Of a stretch of DNA of 45,496 bases, positions 33,346-40,210 are shown piece after piece (the first letter of the stretch is position 1; each line of letters opens with the position of its first letter). The notes below the pieces were generated by a model. The model made no database searches. It was not told the origin of the DNA and saw only the letters and a program-made list of their open reading frames with translations. Made by a program: the position numbers and the translations under genes. The stretch comes from Candidatus Villigracilis proximus (GTDB taxonomy: Bacteria; Chloroflexota; Anaerolineae; Anaerolineales; Villigracilaceae): assembly GCA_016715195.1 (NCBI GenBank), contig JADKBB010000045.1, positions 1-45,496 of the forward strand, given 5' to 3'.

Positions 33346-33864
33346 GTGAACATCCTCTCTCAACTTTTCTGGACTTTCATCAAAGTCAATCTACTCAGCA
33401 CCTCCGGCCCGGCTTCTGTGGGTTTGCTATATCATGAAGCGGTGGGAAGGTTCGTTACAGAAAATCAATTTATTCAAGCTGTGGGCTTATCTTCTGTGCT
33501 GCCCGGTAGCGACGCGCTGCAACTTGCAATGTATATCGGCTACGCTGCGGGTGGAATTCCCGGCGGACTGGTGGCACTACTTGCGTCAATTTTGCCGCCC
33601 ACTCTGATCATCCTCGGTGTAACGATGGTCCTGCACCGTCTGCGCCGCGAAGCCTGGGTGGGTAATTTTGTCGAAGGACTCGCTCCCGCCATTTCTGTGC
33701 TGATGATCTTCACCGCCTGGAAAATCTTTGAAAAAGGCGGGGAAACCAGTTGGGTGGGGTGGGTCATTGGCATTATCAGTCTGACAGCCATGTGGTTCAA
33801 AGCACCTGAACGTATCGTCGTCATCATCGCCGGCATCGTTGGTATCATTTTTCTCACATCATGA
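33346..33864 (+). CDS. chromate transporter, short form, first of pair
   Basis: This 172-residue membrane protein, with a GTG start, is one CHR domain. The family pattern is visible: FIKVNLLSTSGPASVGLLYHEAV, SSVLPGSDALQLAMYIGYAAGG, then LLASILPPTLIILG. The canonical FGGP reads TSGP here. Short CHR proteins usually act in pairs, and a homologous gene follows with a four-base overlap (ATGA). The pair may export chromate or another anion; the altered FGGP motif leaves that open. It starts 19 bases after ogt. Confidence 0.8.
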   Translation: MNILSQLFWTFIKVNLLSTSGPASVGLLYHEAVGRFVTENQFIQAVGLSSVLPGSDALQLAMYIGYAAGGIPGGLVALLASILPPTLIILGVTMVLHRLRREAWVGNFVEGLAPAISVLMIFTAWKIFEKGGETSWVGWVIGIISLTAMWFKAPERIVVIIAGIVGIIFLTS

Positions 33865-34397
33865 AACAATCAAAATTTTCAGTCTGGCTCCGTCTGTTAT
33901 GGATGTTCCTTAAAGTAAACCTACTTTCCCCATCCGGTCCTGCATCTGTCGGCTTGTTATACAAGGAAGCGGTTGGCAGCATCATGAGTGAAGAACGCTT
34001 TGTGGAAGCTGTTGGCTTTTCAAACGTGCTGCCGGGCAGTGAAGCTCTGAAACTTGCCATGTTTGTCGGCTATGCGGCTGGCGGCATCCCGGGCGTTTTC
34101 ACCGCACTACTGGGTGCAGTTTTACCTCCCACTGTGATGATGTTCGCAGTCGCTGCGGTCTTGCAGCAATTTCAACAGGAAGACTGGCTGCAAGGTTTTG
34201 TAAAAGGAATGAGTCCTGCGATTGCCGCGCTTATTCTCATGGTAGCCTGGGAACTCTTCCACGTTGGACAAAACAAAAAGATCAACAAACGCGCTGTATT
34301 CATTGCTGCGTTAACCGCCCTGGCATTATGGTTTGAAATTCCATCTCCGCTGGTGCTGCTGGGCGCGGGGATTTTAGGCGTATTTTTATTTCGATAA
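33861..34397 (+). CDS. chromate transporter, short form, second of pair
   Basis: This 178-residue protein is homologous to the preceding gene product, with FLKVNLLSPSGPASVGLLYKEAV, SNVLPGSEALKLAMFVGYAAGG and LLGAVLPPTVMMF. Each has about five or six hydrophobic stretches. The overlap with the upstream gene suggests that the two are made in equal amounts and form one transporter. FGGP is replaced by PSGP. The next gene (Usp) follows by 20 bases and is probably on the same message. Confidence 0.8.
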   Translation: MKQSKFSVWLRLLWMFLKVNLLSPSGPASVGLLYKEAVGSIMSEERFVEAVGFSNVLPGSEALKLAMFVGYAAGGIPGVFTALLGAVLPPTVMMFAVAAVLQQFQQEDWLQGFVKGMSPAIAALILMVAWELFHVGQNKKINKRAVFIAALTALALWFEIPSPLVLLGAGILGVFLFR

Positions 34398-34417
34398 CCC
34401 GATCAATGGAAAAATTT

Positions 34418-35263
34418 ATGAAACCTGATTTATTAATTGCAACCAATGGATTTAAAGGGACATGGCCTTCCATTGAATATGGAGCATGGCTCGCAGCAAC
34501 GCTGGACACAAAGATCACGCTTCTTGGCGTGACCGAAAACCTGAGTCCGGCTGCGATAGATGACCACCACCCGTTGGAAGATGTCTTCGCACGCGCCGTT
34601 GCGTTATTCCAGAAAAACGGAGTGGACTACACACTCGAAGTGCAAAACGGAAACGCGGAAGATGTGATTCCGCGTAAAGCAAAACAAGGCAATTACATCA
34701 TTGTACTGGGGCCGTTGGGACGCCCGCAATTTCGCCGCATGTTAACCGGGCGTTCCATTCGTCATTTAATGGAAGAGATCGAACAGCCGATCCTGTATGT
34801 GCCTGAGTCAAAACTCCCTTTGAAAAAAATATTGATCTGCATTGGCGGGTTGGGATATGAAGTCACGGCTGAACACATCGCCATGCAAATGGCAATGAAA
34901 AGCCGCGCCGAGATCACACTGCTGCATATTATTCCCCAAATTGATCTTAACTATCCAACCGCAAAAACCGTGAGCGCAAACTGGCAAAACCTGACAGAGA
35001 CAGACACACCCATTGGACGAAGTTTGCGTCAGGCTTTGGAGATCGCAAAAAATGACGGCCTGACTGCAAACGTAAAAGCGCGGCAGGGCAATGTTGTGGA
35101 AGAGATCATGGCCGAGGTAAAAGAGGGGAATTACGACCTATTGTGCATGGGATCAATATACAGCACGAATGCCTTACGTCAACTCTATGCGCCAAATGTG
35201 ACAGCAGAGATCGCCGAAGATGGATTATGTCCGATATTATCTGCAAGATTTAAGCGGGAATAA
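34418..35263 (+). CDS. tandem universal stress protein
   Basis: This protein of about 281 residues holds two Usp domains. The first runs from DLLIATNGFKG to ILYVPESK, the second from KKILICIGGLGYEVTAEHIAMQM to PILSARFKRE. The usual ATP-binding G-x2-G-x9-G(S/T) loop is partly seen as GPLGRPQFRRMLTGRS in the first, and as GSIYSTNALRQLYAPNVT in the second, where it is weak. I prefer ATG 34418 because a GGAAAA element precedes it, while ATG 34406 has none. Such proteins respond to stress and energy shortage; no specific ligand can be named. It ends at a terminator. Confidence 0.85.
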   Translation: MKPDLLIATNGFKGTWPSIEYGAWLAATLDTKITLLGVTENLSPAAIDDHHPLEDVFARAVALFQKNGVDYTLEVQNGNAEDVIPRKAKQGNYIIVLGPLGRPQFRRMLTGRSIRHLMEEIEQPILYVPESKLPLKKILICIGGLGYEVTAEHIAMQMAMKSRAEITLLHIIPQIDLNYPTAKTVSANWQNLTETDTPIGRSLRQALEIAKNDGLTANVKARQGNVVEEIMAEVKEGNYDLLCMGSIYSTNALRQLYAPNVTAEIAEDGLCPILSARFKRE

Positions 35264-35310
35264 GCGGAGTTTCGCTGATTTAATTTCCAACAAAGTCTGT
35301 TATCGGAAAC

Positions 35311-35355
35311 AAAAAAATTCCCCGAAAATGGTTAAATTTCGCGGGGATTTTTTAA
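35311..35355. terminator. bidirectional terminator
   Basis: A-run, then TTCCCCGAAA paired with TTTCGCGGGGA with slight mismatch, and a T-run. It lies between the convergent Usp gene and the minus-strand hypothetical gene. Confidence 0.7.
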
Positions 35356-35372
35356 TGCCGGTAAAATCTAAT

Positions 35373-36083
35373 TTACAAGCCGGGGGTATATTTATCTTCC
35401 CATTCAGCGATGGCGGCGCGGATGGTGGCTTTTATCATTTCATCGGGGACTTCATCCACCGAGTTAAATTTATCCAGTCCGACATAAACTTCCACCTCAC
35501 CCTGGGGAGAATCCTGCAAACGGACGCCTCGTTTGGCGAGTGCGGTATCCACCAGACGCGCCTGTAAAACAGTATCAATTTGAGCCACAATACTAAGGGT
35601 TGCGATATTTTTTTCCGCTTCAGGTTTCTTTACAATGGGCGTCATCGGTTGAGTGGAAGATGCCATAGGGGAATAAATAACAGCTTGAGCAGAATCAGCT
35701 ATCGGCGGAGTCTGAACCGGCGCGGCGGGCTGGGATGCGGCTTGTTGAGTCTGTCCACCTTCCAGCCAGGGGCGAAGCACGGTGACCAGTTCGATCAAGC
35801 GCTTTCTCTTTTCAGGGAATAACTTATCGCCAACCAGCACGCCGTCTATTTCAAGTTTATATTTTCCATTATCTTTTTTGAGACTCAATAAATTGGAATC
35901 ATCCGGCGCAGACGGAGACACGTCCTTTGGCTGAATTTGGGCGAGCCTGATCTCCGCTTCCTTGATGATCTTTTCCGCTTTTAATTCGGCGGCTTTAATT
36001 TTTTGCGCCGTGCGAAGATTGGAATCAAGAAATCCAATGAACCATCCGATAACGATTGCGATAATAACGTATAAGACTGTCAT
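35373..36083 (-). CDS. hypothetical membrane-anchored protein
   Basis: This 236-residue protein has one N-terminal hydrophobic segment (TVLYVIIAIVIGWFIGF, residues 2-18), then a charged helical stretch (KIKAAELKAEKIIKEAEIRL), a short folded region with RLIELVTVLRPWLEGG, a low-complexity Q/A/P/S-rich linker (about 125-160) and a C-terminal domain (LSIVAQIDTVLQARL to EWEDKYTPGL) that is not familiar. The single helix would put the bulk on one side of the membrane. I do not recognise a family. It follows mutM by three bases on the same strand. Confidence 0.6.
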   Translation of the reverse strand: MTVLYVIIAIVIGWFIGFLDSNLRTAQKIKAAELKAEKIIKEAEIRLAQIQPKDVSPSAPDDSNLLSLKKDNGKYKLEIDGVLVGDKLFPEKRKRLIELVTVLRPWLEGGQTQQAASQPAAPVQTPPIADSAQAVIYSPMASSTQPMTPIVKKPEAEKNIATLSIVAQIDTVLQARLVDTALAKRGVRLQDSPQGEVEVYVGLDKFNSVDEVPDEMIKATIRAAIAEWEDKYTPGL

Positions 36084-36086
36084 AAC

Positions 36087-36890
36087 TCACCTCAAGCGCT
36101 GACAATTTGGACAAATATGTGTGCCGCGTTGACCCACCGTGAACTTTTGAATTGTGGTGCCGCACACATCACACGGTTCGCCATCGCGGCCGTAAACACG
36201 AAAATGATTTTGATATTCACCGCCGCGATAGACCCAGTCTATGCTGGCGCCGTTGCGGCGAATGCCTTCTTTTAGAACTGCGCGAATTGCCTTATGCAAT
36301 TCCACAGCCTGTTGCTGTGTGACATTGTTTGATGCGGCCATCGGGTGCAATTGCGCAATGTGTAAACACTCATCCGTATAAATATTGCCAAGGCCGGCGA
36401 TGAAAGTTTGATCAAGCAGCAAGGGTTTTAAATATCGTTTGCGTGTTTGCAAATTTTCAAAGAGCCAGTGAGCCGTAAAATCTTTTTCGAGCGGCTCCGG
36501 GCCAAGTTTGCCGAGAATGGTTTCGGGGCGGTCTGTTAACCAGACGCGCCCAAATTTACGTGTATCGTTGAAAGCCAGATAATTATCATCTGAAAGATGA
36601 AGCAAAAGGCGATCATGCTTTTCCGGCTTGATTTTACCTGCTCTTATTATCAAATCTCCGCTCATGCGCAAATGTACAAGGAAACTGCAAGTTTCCAGTT
36701 TAATGACCAGATACTTTGCGCGGCGTGAAACGTCCAAAACTTTCTGCCCAACAATCTGTTTCTTGAATTGGGCCGAAGAAGGAATAGCAAGCGTGCGCGC
36801 CCAGCGCAGGTCAGCAGAGACGATGGTTCTGCCGACCAGTTCCGGTTTTATGGCACGTGCAATGGTTTCTACTTCAGGAAGTTCAGGCAT
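36087..36890 (-). CDS. mutM: formamidopyrimidine-DNA glycosylase
   Basis: This 267-residue enzyme excises 8-oxoguanine and other oxidised purines. The N-terminus PELPEVETI supplies the catalytic proline and Glu3, Lys59 lies in SRRAKYLVI, and the C-terminus has the zinc finger CDVCGTTIQKFTVGQRGT followed by CPNC. The void-filling and helix-two-turn-helix regions (AGLGNIYTDECL, RAVLKEGIRRNGAS) are present. The start codon follows the initiator Met exactly as needed for a free Pro2. It lies in a run between prs and the hypothetical gene. Confidence 0.95.
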   Translation of the reverse strand: MPELPEVETIARAIKPELVGRTIVSADLRWARTLAIPSSAQFKKQIVGQKVLDVSRRAKYLVIKLETCSFLVHLRMSGDLIIRAGKIKPEKHDRLLLHLSDDNYLAFNDTRKFGRVWLTDRPETILGKLGPEPLEKDFTAHWLFENLQTRKRYLKPLLLDQTFIAGLGNIYTDECLHIAQLHPMAASNNVTQQQAVELHKAIRAVLKEGIRRNGASIDWVYRGGEYQNHFRVYGRDGEPCDVCGTTIQKFTVGQRGTHICPNCQRLR

Positions 36891-36934
36891 GGGGAGATTG
36901 GGTGTCAGGTGAGATGTGTTTAGTGACAGTTAAA

Positions 36935-37924
36935 TTACTCGTTGAACATCTCTCCAACCGAGCGGCCTTCATGGGCACGTTTGATCACTTCGCCCAACAA
37001 CGGCGCGACAGAAAGCACGGTGATGCGGCCTTCGAGGAATTTTCTTTTTTCAGGAGAAAGCGGCGCAGAGTCTGTGGTGATAATGTGTTTAATGGGCAGA
37101 GAAGCCAGCCGTTCTGCGCCATTGCGCGAAAGAATAGCATGGACAAAAGCGAGATATACATCACGCGCGCCATTTTGTTTGACCACATTTACAGCCTGCG
37201 CAATGGAACCGCCGGTATCGACTTCATCATCCACAATGATGACATCGCGGTCTTTGACATCACCGATCAGGGTCAATGCTTCAGCTTTTGCATCATTTCC
37301 CTGACGGCGTTTTTCAATGAACGCAATCGGCATATCCATATCGGCGGCGTAGTTCCGGCCTTTTTTGGCAAAGCCAAGATCAACTGAAACAACCACAGGG
37401 TCCACCATTTCAGCGCGGATATTTTTATTAATATGATCCACCAGCAAATGGGAAGCGGTCAACACGTCACCCGGGATGGAGAAGAAACCCTGCACCTGTC
37501 CGGCGTGCGGATCAAGAGTCATATAACGATCTGCGCCGGCCACTTCGAGCATGTCCGCAACGAGGCGGGCTGTGATCGGCACACGCGGTTGATCTTTTTT
37601 ATCGGAGCGGCCATAGCATAAATACGGGATGACCGCCGTGATGCGCGCGGCAGAGTCTAAACGCAGGGTTTGGATCATGATCAACAATTCCATTAAATTG
37701 CGATGCACCGGTGACGAAGTGGTTTGGATCACATACACATCCTGTCCGCGCACACTGCCGCCCAATTTCACGAAAAGATTCTCATTCGGAAATTCGATCA
37801 CCTCACGCTCGCTCACAGGCTGGTCGAGATAATCGGCAATTTTTTGTCCAAGATCAGGTGAGCCGGAACCTGCAAATAATTTAATTCCGCCGTACACCTT
37901 CAAATCACGATGGGTATGCTGCAT
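36935..37924 (-). CDS. prs: ribose-phosphate pyrophosphokinase
   Basis: This enzyme makes PRPP from ribose 5-phosphate and ATP, feeding purine, pyrimidine, histidine and NAD synthesis. The PRPP-binding loop VIIVDDEVDTGGS lies at residues 228-240. YGRSDKKDQPRVPITARL (flexible loop) and DPHAGQVQGFF (metal site) are in the expected places. The length of 329 is slightly longer than typical because of an N-terminal extension of about 12 residues. It starts directly after the GNAT gene stop. Confidence 0.95.
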   Translation of the reverse strand: MQHTHRDLKVYGGIKLFAGSGSPDLGQKIADYLDQPVSEREVIEFPNENLFVKLGGSVRGQDVYVIQTTSSPVHRNLMELLIMIQTLRLDSAARITAVIPYLCYGRSDKKDQPRVPITARLVADMLEVAGADRYMTLDPHAGQVQGFFSIPGDVLTASHLLVDHINKNIRAEMVDPVVVSVDLGFAKKGRNYAADMDMPIAFIEKRRQGNDAKAEALTLIGDVKDRDVIIVDDEVDTGGSIAQAVNVVKQNGARDVYLAFVHAILSRNGAERLASLPIKHIITTDSAPLSPEKRKFLEGRITVLSVAPLLGEVIKRAHEGRSVGEMFNE

Positions 37925-38479
37925 TTATTTCTCCTTCATTTGCGCGATCCACTCAGCGCGTAATACACTCATAATAATTACATCGTCGTATTTTCCATTT
38001 TTATAAACAGCTTCACGTAAACGGCCCTCTTCCACAAATCCTGCTTTTTCGTAGGCCCTTTTTGCGCGCAGATTTTCCGCATACACACGCAGATAGACGC
38101 GATTGAAATTCAAGGTTTCAAAGCAATGACGCACCAGCAGCGACATTGCTTCCGTGCCGTAGCCCTTATCCCATTCATCTTTTTCGCCGAGCATAATTCC
38201 GATCTCGCCCAGGCGGCCTATTGTGTCAATATCAAATACGCCGCAATTGCCGATCATCTTCCAGCCATTGCCATCACGCACTTCGATCACCAGTGTCTTT
38301 TCACTTTGACTGCGCTGGGTCATTGAATTGAACCAGTTTTCTTCATCCACAGTAGACATTGGCAAATATAACGACAGGTAACGAGTCACATCGGGATCGT
38401 TAACCCACACATAAAAATTCTTAACATCCTCGCGCTCTGCAGCACGCAACCGGACTCGCTCGCCATAGATTATGCTCAT
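37925..38479 (-). CDS. GNAT family acetyltransferase, RimJ/RimL type
   Basis: This 184-residue protein has the GNAT acetyl-CoA site GEKDEWDKGYGTEAM (about residues 98-112) and the closing YAENLRAKRAYEKAGFVEEG, which match RimJ/RimL-like N-acetyltransferases. These modify protein N-termini or small molecules. The ATG overlaps the meaB stop by four bases, and prs starts directly after this gene. The substrate is unknown. Confidence 0.88.
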   Translation of the reverse strand: MSIIYGERVRLRAAEREDVKNFYVWVNDPDVTRYLSLYLPMSTVDEENWFNSMTQRSQSEKTLVIEVRDGNGWKMIGNCGVFDIDTIGRLGEIGIMLGEKDEWDKGYGTEAMSLLVRHCFETLNFNRVYLRVYAENLRAKRAYEKAGFVEEGRLREAVYKNGKYDDVIIMSVLRAEWIAQMKEK

Positions 38480-39483
38480 TTTAACCTGCCATTCATTAGT
38501 AACTTAACTGCTTCCCCGGGTGACATTTCTCTTTGGATAATTTTCTCAAGCATATTTTCATACTGCTTCTGCGGGACATCTCTGCGGAAACGGCTGACCA
38601 ACTCTTCGCGGATCAGCGCATCCAATTCGACCTCAAGCCGGGCACGCTCACGAACGGCCCAATCTCCGCTTTGAGTTAAGTGCGCCACATGCCGCGCAAT
38701 GGCTTGTGTTAATTCCACGATCCCTTTGCCTTCGGTAGAAACCGTCCGTTGGATAGGTGGAATCCACGTCAGCTTGGATGAAGATTCTTGTGCAGGGGCA
38801 GCTATCCGCATGGATGATCCGTGATGCTGAAAAATCCGCGCGGCCGGGTGCGCCAATTCCAGCATGGACTTTAATGCCTTCTCTGTATTTTCCACACCGG
38901 GGCGGTCAGCTTTGTTGACGACCAGAATATCCGCGATCTCAAGAATGCCGGCTTTGATGGCTTGAATATCATCGCCAAGTCCGGGCGCTTCGACAACCAA
39001 AGTTGTGTGCGCCAGGCGGGCAACATCCACTTCGCTTTGACCCGCACCGACTGTTTCAATAATGATGACATCAAATCCGGCGGCATCAAAGACCTGTACC
39101 ATATTTGCCGTGGACTGTGCAAGTCCGCCGAGCGAGCCGCGCGTTGCCATTGAGCGAATGAAGACGCCCGTATCGCCGGCGAGGTCACGCATCCGCACAC
39201 GGTCGCCAAGCACTGCGCCGCCCGTGAACGGACTCGAAGGATCAACCGCAACAATTGCCACGCGTTTATTTTCTGTTTTGCGATAATACAAAGCCAGTTG
39301 ATTCACAAGCGAAGATTTGCCCGTGCCGGGCGAACCTGTCACGCCGATCAGATGCGCCTTGCCTGTGTGAGGAAATAATTCGATCAACGCGGCGCGGCCA
39401 TCCGGCATATCATTCTCCACCTGTGTTAACAGGCGGGTCAATGCGAGTCGGTCACCGTTGAGAACTGCTTGAGAATAGGTCAT
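38476..39483 (-). CDS. meaB: MeaB/ArgK-type G3E GTPase, mutase chaperone
   Basis: This 335-residue GTPase supports B12-dependent mutases by guarding cofactor loading and release. Walker A is GSPGTGKSS (50-58), with VAVDPSSPFTGGAVLGDRVRM, ETVGAGQSEVDV as the switch region, and NKADRPG as the guanine-binding loop. The C-terminal dimerisation arm is present. It lies downstream of a B12-binding mutase subunit on the same strand, which fits its role. No catalytic mutase subunit is within the window. Confidence 0.93.
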   Translation of the reverse strand: MTYSQAVLNGDRLALTRLLTQVENDMPDGRAALIELFPHTGKAHLIGVTGSPGTGKSSLVNQLALYYRKTENKRVAIVAVDPSSPFTGGAVLGDRVRMRDLAGDTGVFIRSMATRGSLGGLAQSTANMVQVFDAAGFDVIIIETVGAGQSEVDVARLAHTTLVVEAPGLGDDIQAIKAGILEIADILVVNKADRPGVENTEKALKSMLELAHPAARIFQHHGSSMRIAAPAQESSSKLTWIPPIQRTVSTEGKGIVELTQAIARHVAHLTQSGDWAVRERARLEVELDALIREELVSRFRRDVPQKQYENMLEKIIQREMSPGEAVKLLMNGRLK

Positions 39484-39506
39484 AAATTAATTTGTGTTTT
39501 ATACAT

Positions 39507-39577
39507 GAGCGGAGGGCTGAGCGTTCTCTGCGAAGTCTGTAGTCGAAGGACGATCACTGTCCTCTCTCCGCTCAGTG
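39507..39577. repeat. intergenic palindromic repeat upstream of meaB
   Basis: GAGCGGAGG and its near-complement CTCTCCGCTC frame the element; inside, AGGAC and GTCCT form a second small hairpin, and TCTGTAGTCGAAGGAC resembles dispersed repeats with CTTCGACT. It covers much of the gap between mcmB and meaB and may interrupt or tune that transcript. Confidence 0.5.
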
Positions 39578-39598
39578 TGTAATTATCATCATTAACAA

Positions 39599-39632
39599 CA
39601 AAACACAGAGTATTTTAAACTCTGTGTTTTTA
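39599..39632 (-). terminator. terminator of the B12-binding subunit gene
   Basis: AAACACAGAGT and ACTCTGTGTTT form an 11-bp stem with a seven-base loop. The T and A runs on either side allow termination on either strand. Confidence 0.75.
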
Positions 39633-39639
39633 TTAACTC

Positions 39640-40038
39640 TTATCCAGCCACTGCAAGTCTGACATCACGAATAATGTCTTCAGTGGATGCGCCGGGGCCG
39701 TACACTCCGGTTACGCCCATTTCTTTCAAACGATGCAAATCTTCATCTGGAATGATGCCTCCGATAAAGATCTTCACATGTGATTGTCCGTTGATTTTTA
39801 GCAGTTCAAGAAGGCGCGGGGTTAATGCCATGTGCGCGCCTGAAAGAATGGACAGTCCCACCACATCCACATCCTCTTGAAGCGCGGCCTCGGCGATCAT
39901 TTCAGGGGTCTGACGCAGGCCGGTGTAGATCACTTCCATGCCGGCATCACGTAAAGCACGCGCAACTACTTTTGCACCGCGATCATGTCCATCCAGGCCG
40001 GGTTTGGCGACCAATACTCTTATTTTCTTTTCTGTCAT
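39640..40038 (-). CDS. B12-binding subunit of a methylmalonyl-CoA-type mutase
   Basis: This 132-residue protein is the separate cobalamin-binding domain of a small-subunit mutase: GLDGHDRGAKVVA carries the DxHxxG motif in which His binds cobalt, followed by VVGLSILSGAHM and GGIIPDEDL. The large catalytic subunit is not in the window. ATG at 40038 follows GGAGGAACT with perfect spacing; a longer reading from 40113 is rejected. The adjacent MeaB GTPase supports a working mutase system elsewhere in the genome. Confidence 0.9.
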   Translation of the reverse strand: MTEKKIRVLVAKPGLDGHDRGAKVVARALRDAGMEVIYTGLRQTPEMIAEAALQEDVDVVGLSILSGAHMALTPRLLELLKINGQSHVKIFIGGIIPDEDLHRLKEMGVTGVYGPGASTEDIIRDVRLAVAG

Positions 40039-40066
40039 AGTTCCTCCGAGGGAATGATGAACAAAG

Positions 40067-40072
40067 ATTATA
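40067..40072 (-). promoter_or_regulatory. -10 box of the B12-binding subunit gene
   Basis: On the minus strand TATAAT lies about 28 bases before the ATG, followed by a clear GGAGGAACT ribosome binding site. Confidence 0.5.
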
Positions 40073-40095
40073 CTATGTATCACAAACTCACTTAA

Positions 40096-40124
40096 GAAAA
40101 ATCCGGGTCTCACATCCCGGAATT
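40096..40124 (-). terminator. terminator of ftsK
   Basis: ATCCGGG and CCCGGAAT pair around a seven-base loop, with a U run on the minus strand. It lies about 90 bases after the ftsK stop. Confidence 0.6.
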
Positions 40125-40210
40125 TTCTTATTTATAAGACAGTTTAACTATTAAATTCATCCTTCGGTGGTGTTCCTCAAAGAATGTACTTTGCCTGAAA
40201 TAAGATTTAT

